Assembly (NCBI GenBank): GCA_002067565.1
Contig: MVQZ01000269.1
Coordinates: forward strand, 1 to 6,584
Direction of reading: 5' to 3'
Source: Methanobacterium sp. PtaU1.Bin242
GTDB taxonomy: Archaea > Methanobacteriota > Methanobacteria > Methanobacteriales > Methanobacteriaceae
Length of the DNA: 6,584 nucleotides
In this document: piece by piece, positions 1 through 6,299 of the stretch
How the letters are laid out: the number at the start of each line of letters is the position of its first letter
Numbering within the stretch: the stretch's first letter is position 1
The notes under the pieces: generated by a model
Seen by the model: the letters and a program-made list of their open reading frames with translations, nothing else
What the model was told of the DNA's origin: nothing
Databases searched by the model: none
Translations under genes and position numbers: made by a program

Positions 1-194
1 TCCCAGAGTGTCTGGGGTATTATACCATACTCGGCAGGGTAATGGAAGGGTGAGTACAGAACCCGGTCCAGTGCAAATGCTTCTTTATCCTTATCATATT
101 CATATTTGTTCCTTGAGCCTTTGGGGATTTCCACAACAGCATATATTACTTCTGGAGCTGAGGGTCCAGATGGTATTTCTTTCCAGAGATTCAT
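1..194 (-). CDS. ppa: Inorganic pyrophosphatase, family I (partial, N-terminal 64 residues)
   Basis: Soluble cytoplasmic enzyme that hydrolyses pyrophosphate to two phosphates, pulling tRNA charging and nucleic-acid synthesis forward. I translated the minus strand from the ATG at 192-194; it begins MNLWKEIPSGPSAPEVIYAV and stays open to the window edge. Residues lining up with the family I active site are E22, K30, E32, R44, Y52 and Y56, in the blocks VVEIPKGSRNKYEYD and YSPFHYPAEYG (by comparison with E. coli Ppa as I remember it). The metal-binding DxDxxD part lies beyond the edge. A GGAGG at 206-210 sits 11 nt before the start, about the spacing used by infB and the PIN gene here. It follows the PIN gene after 85 AT-rich bases and is probably the distal gene of the translation cluster. 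The family call is secure; full length cannot be judged. Confidence 0.93.
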   Translation of the reverse strand, partial: MNLWKEIPSGPSAPEVIYAVVEIPKGSRNKYEYDKDKEAFALDRVLYSPFHYPAEYGIIPQTLW

Positions 195-279
195 ATTTTC
201 CTAATCCTCCTTTAATCTTAATATAAGGTTCATAAAAAATTTCATCAACATTATTTTTATTATTATAATTGAAGTGATT

Positions 280-677
280 TTAGAGATAACCATCCACAGC
301 CAGATATTTCCTTTGACGCAGATAAACCACGGCTATTCCCTTCTCCCGGGCTTTTCTTCTCAGCTCCTTATCATTAGTGCAGAGAACCTGGGATATCCTA
401 AGCAGGGCATCATCCACCTGCTCTCCTTCAAGTAGGGGGATATCCTTTATTTTTATAGTGTTAGATGCACTGATTTTAAGGGCGATTGCTGCAGCGGTTC
501 TGTTTTTTCCCCGGGATCTTTTTTGGATATTTTCCAGTTCATGGATTACAAAGTGGGGTACGGTGAATTGGAAGGAAGGTAAAAGTTCTTCCAGCTCTCG
601 AATCACATCCAGGTTAAACTGGGCGGCTATCATAAAAAATTTGCATCCACAAATGCCTCATTATTTGATGATACCAT
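280..677 (-). CDS. PIN-domain ribonuclease (VapC9/Fcf1-like), interrupted by an apparent -1 frameshift
   Basis: Small metal-dependent endoribonuclease of the PIN fold, of the archaeal type related to Fcf1/Utp24 and annotated VapC9; a rRNA-processing role is inferred from the family and the ribosomal context. The C-terminal 117 residues (280-633) contain the HELENI glutamate, a VDDALL acidic pair, TNDKELRRKAREKGI and the terminal VYLRQRKYL block. The first PIN motif, VDAN with the catalytic Asp, is absent from that frame but present upstream in another frame: ATG at 675-677 gives MVSSNNEAFVDANFL, then TGA at 630-632. Joining the two by a -1 shift gives 132 residues with acidic residues at D11, E47, D89/D90 and D103, a normal length for the family. 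GGAGG at 688-692, 10 nt before ATG 677, supports that start. A GTG at 648-650 preceded by TGAGG is a weaker alternative. The gene overlaps the end of eif2g by 17 nt. It may be a sequencing error, a pseudogene or a recoded gene. Confidence 0.8.
630..639 (-). other. Slippery heptamer U UUU UUA plus UGA at the PIN-gene frame junction
   Basis: In the frame set by the ATG at 677 the codons read GCA AAT TTT TTA TGA. This places T TTT TTA (633-639) in exact X XXY YYZ register, with a stop codon directly after. A -1 slip gives ANFL followed by ATG ATA GCC, which restores a PIN N-terminus of the form VDANFLMIAAQF. The same heptamer drives -1 frameshifting in HIV-1 gag-pol. I see only a weak downstream stem (CCAG/CUGG with a 6-nt loop, about 10 nt on), so stimulation by structure is unproven. 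The motif is certain; that it functions is not. Confidence 0.5.
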
Positions 678-1887
678 ATCCAATTAACCTCCATCTGGCT
701 CCTACCCTTCTGCTCAGGGCCACTCTCTGGCCTTCATCAGCACAAACTGGTAGTTTAAGTTTAACATCAACCACATCTCCCCTGGCGCTGGTTACCACTC
801 CAATGGTGGTGGAGGTGCCTATGTTGATCATCAGGGGTTCTGAGGATTTTATGGGGGCCACGGCTTTTTCTTCTTTGGTACCCACCACTCTATCTAATAG
901 ATGTGCTTTCATGGTGAATTCATAGATGACAGGTGGTAGAGTGTCAGGTTTACCCGCTACCGATCCTGATAATGAGTCAGCTTTAGTTAAAGCTGGATCT
1001 AGTTTGGTAGCTACACCTATAAGTCCTCCTGGACCTATTTCTTCTACAGATTCGCCACCACCTACCAGACCAACGATTTCAGAGTGTAAACTCATCCATT
1101 CGCCTTTGCCTTTCTTTTTAAGCTGTACACCGGGTTTTATTTCGATTTCATCACCGACTTTGAGTTTACCCTGGATAAGGGAGCCTCCGATAACTCCTCC
1201 TACCATGGCTTCCGGTAAACTGCCTGGTTTGTTTATATCAAAGGATCGGGCCACGTACAAGCGGGGGGCTTTTCTAAGGGATCTGCGGGGTGTTCTTATT
1301 TTTTCCTGGATTATTTCAATTAATATGTCGATGTTAGCGCCCTGCTGTGCGGAGACTGGTATTATTGGGGCGTCTTCTGCACAGGTTCCCTTTACAAAAT
1401 CTTTTATTTCCTGGTAGCTTTCTATGGCACGTTCTTTGGAGACTATGTCAATTTTGTTCTGTACCACAATCACATCTTTAACCCCTATAACGTCCAGGGC
1501 CATCAGATGTTCCTTGGTCTGGGGTTGGGGGCAGGGTTCATTGGCGGCTATTACCAGAACAGCGCCGTCCATTATGGCTGCACCGGATAGCATGGTGGCC
1601 ATAAGTGTTTCGTGTCCTGGTGAATCAACAAATGAAACTTTACGCAGTTCTTTGGTCTCTTCTCCGCAGTGTTCACATACCAGGGCGGTGGTGAAACACT
1701 GGGGAGCAGGGCATTCCAGACATCTGCGAAATGTTATATCTGCATAACCTAATCGGATGGATATGCCCCTTTTAGTCTCTTCACTATGAGTATCGGTCCA
1801 TATTCCAGACAATGCCTTGGTTAGCGTTGTTTTACCATGATCAACGTGTCCTACAAGACCTATGTTAATTTCAGACTGTATTTTCAC
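661..1887 (-). CDS. eif2g: Translation initiation factor aIF2 subunit gamma (GTPase)
   Basis: Core GTPase of heterotrimeric aIF2, which brings initiator Met-tRNA to the small ribosomal subunit. The 408-residue product has every G motif: G1 GHVDHGKT at 13-20, switch I RGISIRLG at 40-47, G3 DSPGHE at 88-93, G4 NKID at 144-147 and G5 SAQ at 179-181. A zinc knuckle with cysteines 56, 59, 64, 71 and 74 sits between switch I and G3, as is typical of a/eIF2-gamma and not of EF-1A. Two beta-barrel domains follow from about residue 205, ending in the conserved RRVGARWRLIGYG. The start codon is GTG at 1885-1887, preceded by GGGGGT five bases upstream; G1 begins only 12 residues in, so little other choice exists. 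It follows rps6e after 14 nt and overlaps the PIN gene. It is full length and has no intein. Confidence 0.97.
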   Translation of the reverse strand: MKIQSEINIGLVGHVDHGKTTLTKALSGIWTDTHSEETKRGISIRLGYADITFRRCLECPAPQCFTTALVCEHCGEETKELRKVSFVDSPGHETLMATMLSGAAIMDGAVLVIAANEPCPQPQTKEHLMALDVIGVKDVIVVQNKIDIVSKERAIESYQEIKDFVKGTCAEDAPIIPVSAQQGANIDILIEIIQEKIRTPRRSLRKAPRLYVARSFDINKPGSLPEAMVGGVIGGSLIQGKLKVGDEIEIKPGVQLKKKGKGEWMSLHSEIVGLVGGGESVEEIGPGGLIGVATKLDPALTKADSLSGSVAGKPDTLPPVIYEFTMKAHLLDRVVGTKEEKAVAPIKSSEPLMINIGTSTTIGVVTSARGDVVDVKLKLPVCADEGQRVALSRRVGARWRLIGYGIIK

Positions 1888-1901
1888 AACTTACCCCCGA
1901 A

Positions 1902-2279
1902 TTACTCTTCACTTTCTAAAAGTTCATCAATACTTTTTTTACCTTTCTGGGCAACTATGGTGTTGATCTGCACAATATCGTCAGATACGGTATTGCCTCT
2001 AACAGTTTTTCTTCTGCGCTGACCATCTCTTTTGGGTTTAAAACCTAATCCTCCGGATAAAAGGCTCTTTATCCTTCGAGGTCCTTCTACATCCCTTTTC
2101 ATGGGGAAACCGTTTTTATCACTTCCCCCTGTGATTTTTAAAGTATATCCGTTTAAACCAATTTGAGAAGCATCAAATTCGTCACCAATTTTTAATCCCA
2201 GGAATTTTTTAGACTCTGCAGCCTCCACTTCCATTTGGTGACTGTTATTGCTTTCTGAAATAACTAATTTAAATGCCAA
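1902..2279 (-). CDS. rps6e: Small-subunit ribosomal protein eS6
   Basis: Archaeal/eukaryotic-specific protein of the 30S subunit. The 125-residue product carries the S6e signature ITGGSDKNGFPM at 49-60, followed by GPRRIKSLLSGGLGFKP and the basic stretch RDGQRRRKTVRGNTVS. It lacks the long C-terminal phosphorylated helix of eukaryotic S6, as expected for archaea. The start is TTG at 2277-2279, with GGAGG at 2287-2291, seven bases upstream. The nearby ATG at about 2292 is out of frame, and MAFKLVIS matches the usual N-terminus. A 108-nt gap separates it from infB, so it may have its own promoter; it is 14 nt from eif2g and very likely co-transcribed with it. Confidence 0.95.
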   Translation of the reverse strand: MAFKLVISESNNSHQMEVEAAESKKFLGLKIGDEFDASQIGLNGYTLKITGGSDKNGFPMKRDVEGPRRIKSLLSGGLGFKPKRDGQRRRKTVRGNTVSDDIVQINTIVAQKGKKSIDELLESEE

Positions 2280-2315
2280 TTTATCTCCTCCATCTTATTT
2301 ATTGCTGTTTATATG

Positions 2316-2328
2316 CTATATTATTTAT
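2316..2328 (-). promoter_or_regulatory. Possible TATA box for an internal promoter before rps6e
   Basis: The 108-nt infB/rps6e gap is AT-rich and on the minus strand contains ATAAATAATATAG. A TATA box there would place the transcript start near 2298, leaving a short leader that still holds the GGAGG at 2287-2291. No experimental support; AT-rich gaps make chance matches likely. Confidence 0.3.
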
Positions 2329-2387
2329 CGTTTTCTGCAGTGATTTTAATTAGGGGTTTAACATCATATTTTTGAAATTTTTTTAGA

Positions 2388-4163
2388 TCAAATTCCCCAG
2401 GTGCGATCCTCTTTTCTCTTGATTTCTGCTATTTCTTGAAGTATATCCAATTCATCATCATTTAATTTTCCTTTAAGCTCTGATTCCAGTATTTTATAAT
2501 GCTTTTCTGGTATATTTATGTATAATTCTTCTCCTTCATCGAAGTCACGCCCGAATACTGCTTCTTTAATGGCCATGGCTACTTTTTGGCCCTTAGAGGC
2601 TGATTTAAGATTATCGCCCTTATCCTGCATGCTTTCCACCTTACCCACCAGAGAGCCATCTTCACGCATCAGGCTGTAATCTTTCTTCACCGTACCCCCC
2701 AGGACTTCTATACCTGCTATTGCTGGTTTACTGTATCTGAAGACCAGTTTGGGGATTATCCTTATCTTGGCAGGGCGTATTATTGCTTCTAGCCATTTTT
2801 TCCTCTTACGCTCTTCAGCGGCCTTTAACCACTCTTCATATTCCTCTGTAAGCTGGTATATGACATCTGCCGAGAAAAGTTTCACCATTGTGTTATTTAT
2901 TTCCTCTGCTGCAGAAGGAAGTATTTTGACATTAAAGGCTATGATCACCCCGTGCAGGGGATCCTCCTGTTTAACAATGGAGGCATTTATCACATCCCTG
3001 CGGGACACATCACCAATATCTGCCACCCTGATAGGTATTTTCATATCTTTTAACATGTTTACCAGGGCTTCCAGGGATCCTAGAGTGTCTGCTTTCACCA
3101 GAACTCCCATTTCATGGGTGTCTATTTTTATGCTTTCAATTTCCTTTAGAATTTCTTCTCTAACTTCCCCAAAGTCTTTTTGAGCCACTCGCAGAGGGGA
3201 TCCAGAGATTACATTTTCTATATTGGGGGCTACTATTTTTATACCTGCGGCAGCCACTACCTCATCCACTTTTCGGAATCTTTTTTTGGATTCTCTGATC
3301 TCTTCTAGAGGCCGGGGTTTAAGTAAAGATCTTATTTTGGTGGTTATAACATCGTTTCTGGTTGTTAAAGCGATAATATCATTTTTTTTCAGTATCCCAT
3401 CGTATATAACCACATCTAGGGTTATTCCCAGTCCGGTTTCCTCCTTTACTTCCAGTATGGTTCCCTTGGATGGGGAGTCTGCTTCAATTTGCAACTGTTC
3501 CTGGAGGTATTGTTGGGCCAGACCCATGAGCATGGTCAGTAGTTCAGCTATTCCTTCACCTGTTTTTGCACTTATAGGTATGATACTGACCTGTTTGGCG
3601 AAGTTCTGCACCCTATCAAATCTTTCTGATTCAAATCCCTCCTCATGCAGTATACCTACCAGCTGGTAGATGCCTTCATCAAGCTTTTCCTGGACGCTGG
3701 CCGCCTGTTGGGAGTATGATTCAATAAAAGTGGAATTTCGATAGGTATCCCACCCGTAAATTTTATCTATCTTATTGGCTGCCACTATGAAGGGTGTTTT
3801 ATACATTTTAAGGATATTCAAAGCCTCATAGGTTTGTGGTTTGAATCCTTCTTTAACATCCACAATCAGAATAGCCAGGTCTGCCAGAGCTCCCCCTCGC
3901 TTACGTAGGGTGGTGAATGCCTCATGACCAGGGGTGTCTATAAAAAACAGTCCAGGCATCTTCTCTTTTATATCCAGCTTTTTAATGAAATCGCCACATA
4001 TGTTTTCAATGGCTTCCATAGGTATTTCTGTTGCGCCTATGTGCTGAGTTATACCACCTGCTTCCTTCTGGGCTATGGCACTGCCTCGGATAAAGTCAAG
4101 AAGGGTGGTTTTACCATGGTCCACATGGCCTAAAACAGATACAATAGGTGATCTAATTTTCAA
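2388..4163 (-). CDS. infB: Translation initiation factor aIF5B (IF2-type GTPase)
   Basis: Universal initiation GTPase that promotes subunit joining and initiator-tRNA placement. The 591-residue product shows G1 GHVDHGKT at 12-19, G2 GGITQHIG at 36-43, G3 DTPGHE at 76-81, G4 NKID at 130-133 and G5 SAK at 198-200. Domain II (about 230-340), domain III with the KADTLGSLEAL strand and the VADIGDVSRRDV block, and a C-terminal domain IV with EVLGGTVKKDYSLM and ESMQDKGDNLKSASKGQKVAMAI follow in normal order. There is no long N-terminal extension as in eukaryotic eIF5B and no intein. The start is TTG at 4161-4163: an in-frame TAA lies immediately before it and G1 starts at residue 12, so no upstream start exists. 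GGAGG at 4174-4178 is 10 nt upstream. It lies 89 nt after ndk. Confidence 0.97.
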   Translation of the reverse strand: MKIRSPIVSVLGHVDHGKTTLLDFIRGSAIAQKEAGGITQHIGATEIPMEAIENICGDFIKKLDIKEKMPGLFFIDTPGHEAFTTLRKRGGALADLAILIVDVKEGFKPQTYEALNILKMYKTPFIVAANKIDKIYGWDTYRNSTFIESYSQQAASVQEKLDEGIYQLVGILHEEGFESERFDRVQNFAKQVSIIPISAKTGEGIAELLTMLMGLAQQYLQEQLQIEADSPSKGTILEVKEETGLGITLDVVIYDGILKKNDIIALTTRNDVITTKIRSLLKPRPLEEIRESKKRFRKVDEVVAAAGIKIVAPNIENVISGSPLRVAQKDFGEVREEILKEIESIKIDTHEMGVLVKADTLGSLEALVNMLKDMKIPIRVADIGDVSRRDVINASIVKQEDPLHGVIIAFNVKILPSAAEEINNTMVKLFSADVIYQLTEEYEEWLKAAEERKRKKWLEAIIRPAKIRIIPKLVFRYSKPAIAGIEVLGGTVKKDYSLMREDGSLVGKVESMQDKGDNLKSASKGQKVAMAIKEAVFGRDFDEGEELYINIPEKHYKILESELKGKLNDDELDILQEIAEIKRKEDRTWGI

Positions 4164-4187
4164 TTAGTTAAATCCTCCATAAATCAT
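4164..4187 (-). promoter_or_regulatory. Seven-codon mini-ORF abutting the infB start, containing its ribosome binding site
   Basis: ATG at 4185-4187 opens a frame encoding MIYGGFN and stops at TAA 4164-4166, directly next to and in frame with the infB TTG. The two GGA codons are the infB Shine-Dalgarno sequence. A second ATG at 4178-4180 opens MEDLTN, and its TGA overlaps the TTG. The mini-ORFs have no visible ribosome binding site, so translation is unproven; they could arise by chance in a GGAGG-containing leader. Confidence 0.3.
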
Positions 4188-4252
4188 ACTTAACAAAAGA
4201 AATGAAAGGGGATGGGTAAAATCAGGGATCTGTAACTGGGGTTTAGATTTAT

Positions 4253-4711
4253 TTAGGGTTCTTCGTAAACCAGTTCTTCATCTGGCAGGGGATAACTGCA
4301 TAACTCAGAATCATTGAAAAACAGTGCTATTTCTCTTTCTGCTGATTTAGCCGAATCTGATGCGTGTATTATGTTTCTACCAGTGTCTATGGCGTAATCG
4401 CCCCTGATGGTTCCCAAGTCTGCTTCCTTAGGGTTGGTAGCACCCACCATTCTTCTTATAAGGCTTATACATTCTTCGCCTTCAATTACCATGGCTAATA
4501 CTGGGCCAGAGGTTATGTAGTCTACCAGATCCTTAAAGAATGGTTTTTGGCTGTGTTCTGCGTAGTGCTTTTCTGCCAGATCACGGGTGATGATCATCAT
4601 TTTTGCAGCAGCAATTTTTAGACCTCTTTCTTCAAAACGGCTTATAACTTTACCGGAGAGTCTTCGAAGCACTGCATCTGGTTTTAACATTACAAAGCTC
4701 ATTTCTTTCAT
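4253..4711 (-). CDS. ndk: Nucleoside diphosphate kinase
   Basis: Transfers the gamma-phosphate from ATP to other NDPs through a phospho-histidine, and can supply GTP to the neighbouring initiation GTPases. The 152-residue product has the active-site histidine H116 in GRNIIHASDS and the nucleotide-binding residues K10, Y50, R86, T92, R103, N113 and E127, each offset by two from human numbering, so it should be catalytically competent. The N-terminus MSFVMLKPDAV is typical. The start used is ATG at 4709-4711; a second ATG three codons later is possible. Only five bases separate it from the rpl24e stop, so its ribosome binding site (GTGAGAT) lies inside the end of rpl24e and translational coupling is likely. 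Its place between ribosomal protein genes and infB recurs in euryarchaeal genomes. Confidence 0.97.
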   Translation of the reverse strand: MKEMSFVMLKPDAVLRRLSGKVISRFEERGLKIAAAKMMIITRDLAEKHYAEHSQKPFFKDLVDYITSGPVLAMVIEGEECISLIRRMVGATNPKEADLGTIRGDYAIDTGRNIIHASDSAKSAEREIALFFNDSELCSYPLPDEELVYEEP

Positions 4712-4716
4712 GATTT

Positions 4717-4887
4717 CTATCTCACTACGTTTTTAACCCATTTAACCTTTCTGGGGACTCTTTTGAGTTTGATCCTATTTTTTTCACATTTGCTGCTGCA
4801 GAAAAAGTACACTGTCCCGTCTTTCTTGACGTACATCTTTCCTGTGCCTTCTTCGATTTCTTCTCCACAGAATGAACATGTTCTCAT
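4717..4887 (-). CDS. rpl24e: Large-subunit ribosomal protein eL24
   Basis: Small zinc-binding protein of the archaeal 50S subunit. I translated 56 residues from the ATG at 4885-4887, starting MRTCSFCGEEIEEGTGKMYV and ending KRVPRKVKWVKNVVR before TAG at 4717-4719. The zinc ribbon is intact: C4-x2-C7 and C30-x3-C34. The KMYVKKDG and FFCSSKCEKN blocks are characteristic. It lies 16 nt after rps28e, with GGTGTG as a plausible ribosome binding site, and 5 nt before ndk. Length is normal for archaeal L24e. Confidence 0.95.
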   Translation of the reverse strand: MRTCSFCGEEIEEGTGKMYVKKDGTVYFFCSSKCEKNRIKLKRVPRKVKWVKNVVR

Positions 4888-4903
4888 TTAACACACCTTC
4901 GAA

Positions 4904-5110
4904 TTATGGGGTACGGATCTCTTTAGCTTCCCGTATGGTGTCCAGTAACATTAGAACATCGCCTTCTCTTATGGCTCCCATAACGTTTCTGGTAAGTATC
5001 CTACCCTTATCTCTTCCTTCCAGTATCCTGCATTTTACCTGCATGACTTCTCCAGTCATACCTGTTCTTTTTAATACTTCAATAACTTCGGCAGGAGTTC
5101 CATCTTCCAT
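4904..5110 (-). CDS. rps28e: Small-subunit ribosomal protein eS28
   Basis: Component of the 30S subunit near the mRNA exit. The 68-residue product reads MEDGTPAEVIEVLKRTGMTG and ends LMLLDTIREAKEIRTP; its RILTRNVMGAIREGDVL core is the family signature. The start is ATG at 5108-5110. A longer reading from GTG at 5117-5119 is rejected because that GTG is part of the Shine-Dalgarno sequence GGTGAT, and family members begin at this methionine. Upstream, 65 nt after rpl7ae, lie a hairpin and U-tract that may tune expression relative to L7Ae; downstream, rpl24e follows after 16 nt. Confidence 0.96.
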   Translation of the reverse strand: MEDGTPAEVIEVLKRTGMTGEVMQVKCRILEGRDKGRILTRNVMGAIREGDVLMLLDTIREAKEIRTP

Positions 5111-5127
5111 AAAAATCACCTTCAGTT

Positions 5128-5161
5128 AAAATAAGAAAGGCATGAGCCTTCCTGTAAAAAA
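5128..5161 (-). terminator. Hairpin with U-tracts between rpl7ae and rps28e (candidate attenuator)
   Basis: In minus-strand RNA, 5134-5153 folds into an 8-pair stem (AGGAAGGC with GCCUUUCU, one G-U pair) around a UCAU loop, followed by UUAUUUU. A U6 tract at 5156-5161 lies just upstream, shortly after the rpl7ae stop. The G-U pair is an A-C mismatch in the opposite strand, so the structure suits RNA made in the gene direction. It could be a partial terminator, a processing site or an L7Ae-uncoupling element. Confidence 0.45.
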
Positions 5162-5175
5162 TAGTTTTTTTTAAT

Positions 5176-5547
5176 CTATTTTTTGAGTTCTTCGACTTTC
5201 TCCACCACTTCGCTCACTAGATCTTCTGCTTCACCAGCATCCACTATACAGGCAGATGCAGTACCTACATTTAATCCTGCGGCTTCTCCCAGTTCATCCT
5301 TGGTAGGGATGTAAACATAGGGTATTTCTTTTTCTTCAGCGAGAACCGGTAAATGAGCTGCTATTTCTGGTGGATCAATGTCCTCTGCAATGAACACTAG
5401 TAAGGTGTTTCCTCTTTCTATGGCTTTGGTTACCTCGTTGGTTCCTTTACCAATTTTTCCAGTGTCTCTTGCGATCTCTAAAGCTTCATAAGCTTTATCA
5501 GCTATTTCTTTTGGTACATCAAATTTAACATATATTGCTTTTGCCAT
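5176..5547 (-). CDS. rpl7ae: Ribosomal protein L7Ae (kink-turn-binding protein)
   Basis: Binds kink-turns in 23S rRNA and is also the core protein of archaeal box C/D and H/ACA guide RNPs and of RNase P. The 123-residue product has the RNA-binding loop GTNEVTK at 35-41, the LVFIAEDIDPPEIAAHLPVL block and the specificity segment LGEAAGLNVGTASACIV. Length and composition are typical. The start is ATG at 5545-5547 with a perfect AGGAGGT at 5554-5560, giving a strong ribosome binding site. It appears to be the first gene of the translation cluster: it has a TATA-like element upstream and a long AT-rich gap before it. L7Ae represses its own mRNA through a leader kink-turn in some archaea (reported in Sulfolobus), so the leader here deserves inspection. 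Confidence 0.97.
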   Translation of the reverse strand: MAKAIYVKFDVPKEIADKAYEALEIARDTGKIGKGTNEVTKAIERGNTLLVFIAEDIDPPEIAAHLPVLAEEKEIPYVYIPTKDELGEAAGLNVGTASACIVDAGEAEDLVSEVVEKVEELKK

Positions 5548-5550
5548 TTA

Positions 5551-5590
<40 letters not shown>

Positions 5591-5603
5591 GATCTTACTT
5601 TTA

Positions 5604-5622
5604 CATTTTATACATATAAAAG
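5604..5622 (-). promoter_or_regulatory. Probable TATA-box region of the rpl7ae cluster promoter
   Basis: The minus strand reads CTTTTATATGTATAAAATG here, giving a TATA-like core TTTATATG. Transcription starting about 25 nt downstream, near 5592, would give a leader of roughly 45 nt holding a small hairpin (UGGU/ACCA, 5569-5580) and the AGGAGGT. The second core GTATAAAA would start closer to the gene. Confidence 0.5.
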
Positions 5623-5753
5623 TTTGTTGCCAGATCAGTTAAATGACTAAATAGACAGTATCATAGATTTATTTAATATAAACTACTTTCTGAACTACTA
5701 TTCTAATTTTAAAACTCAGCAAATACAAATTATAAATAAGTTCAAAATTAGCT

Positions 5754-5770
5754 ATTTCAATGTTTGAAAT
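5754..5770. repeat. Perfect 7-bp inverted repeat with 3-nt loop
   Basis: ATTTCAA-TGT-TTGAAAT. It is A/T-rich and lies in the noncoding gap; it could be a small hairpin or operator, or chance. Confidence 0.4.
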
Positions 5771-5849
5771 CATTCTATATATATACTTTTTCTTGGATTG
5801 GAAAATAGAATTAAATTGGTCATCTATTATGATTTATTTAAAATTGTAG

Positions 5850-5865
5850 TGGAAATATATTTCCA
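5850..5865. repeat. Perfect 16-bp palindrome
   Basis: TGGAAATATATTTCCA is exactly self-complementary with no spacer, which suits a dimeric DNA-binding protein better than an RNA hairpin. It lies about 120 bases beyond the histone stop and about 230 bases upstream of the rpl7ae TATA region, so no target gene is obvious. Confidence 0.5.
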
Positions 5866-5932
5866 AAATATTTGAAAAGAAATTGACTTGATATGACTAT
5901 CTGGGAACTGAAAATTATGTTATAATTAGAAT

Positions 5933-5979
5933 AAAAAATGATAAATTTGAATTAAAAAAAGAAAAGAATTGGAAAAAAA
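5933..5979 (-). terminator. Oligo-T terminator cluster after the histone gene
   Basis: Minus-strand RNA carries U7 (5973-5979), U7 (5954-5960) and U6 (5933-5938) within 50 bases of the histone stop, with no strong stem. Multiple U-tracts without a hairpin are the usual archaeal intrinsic termination signal. Confidence 0.7.
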
Positions 5980-5983
5980 CTGT

Positions 5984-6217
<234 letters not shown>

Positions 6218-6238
6218 TTATACTCTGTTGTCGTACTC

Positions 6239-6252
6239 TTATATATATTTAT
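6239..6252 (-). promoter_or_regulatory. TATA box of the histone gene
   Basis: The minus strand reads ATAAATATATATAA, a near-ideal archaeal TATA element about 52 bases before the ATG. A start about 25 nt downstream (near 6220) leaves a leader of about 33 nt that contains the GAGGTGAT site. Two TACTCT copies (6220-6225, 6233-6238) flank the expected start region. Confidence 0.6.
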
Positions 6253-6299
6253 CGTATATTTCTGTGATTATACGGTGATCTGTATGGTATTGAGACACT

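Larger units (their letters stand above)
5623..5932. other. AT-rich intergenic stretch without a recognisable gene
   Basis: Between the histone terminators and the rpl7ae promoter I see no ORF with family resemblance, no tRNA-like cloverleaf and no CRISPR or transposon ends. It does contain two perfect inverted repeats, listed separately, and several A/T runs. An unannotated small RNA cannot be excluded from sequence alone. Confidence 0.6.

Noticed and set aside
8..226. Plus-strand ORF at the left edge
   Set aside because: It is antisense to the pyrophosphatase N-terminus, which has the expected active-site residues.
377..1747. Long plus-strand ORFs opposite the PIN and eif2g genes
   Set aside because: They lie antisense to clearly recognised genes and their translations show low-complexity Ser/Thr/Pro composition with no family motif.
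2388..4163. Intein in aIF5B
   Set aside because: The G motifs and domains are contiguous and the length (591 residues) is normal for an intein-free protein.
5111..5119. Longer rps28e starting at GTG
   Set aside because: The GTG is part of the GGTGAT ribosome binding site, and the family N-terminus fits the ATG at 5110.
4872..5129. Plus-strand ORF opposite rps28e
   Set aside because: It is a shadow of the conserved S28e coding sequence.
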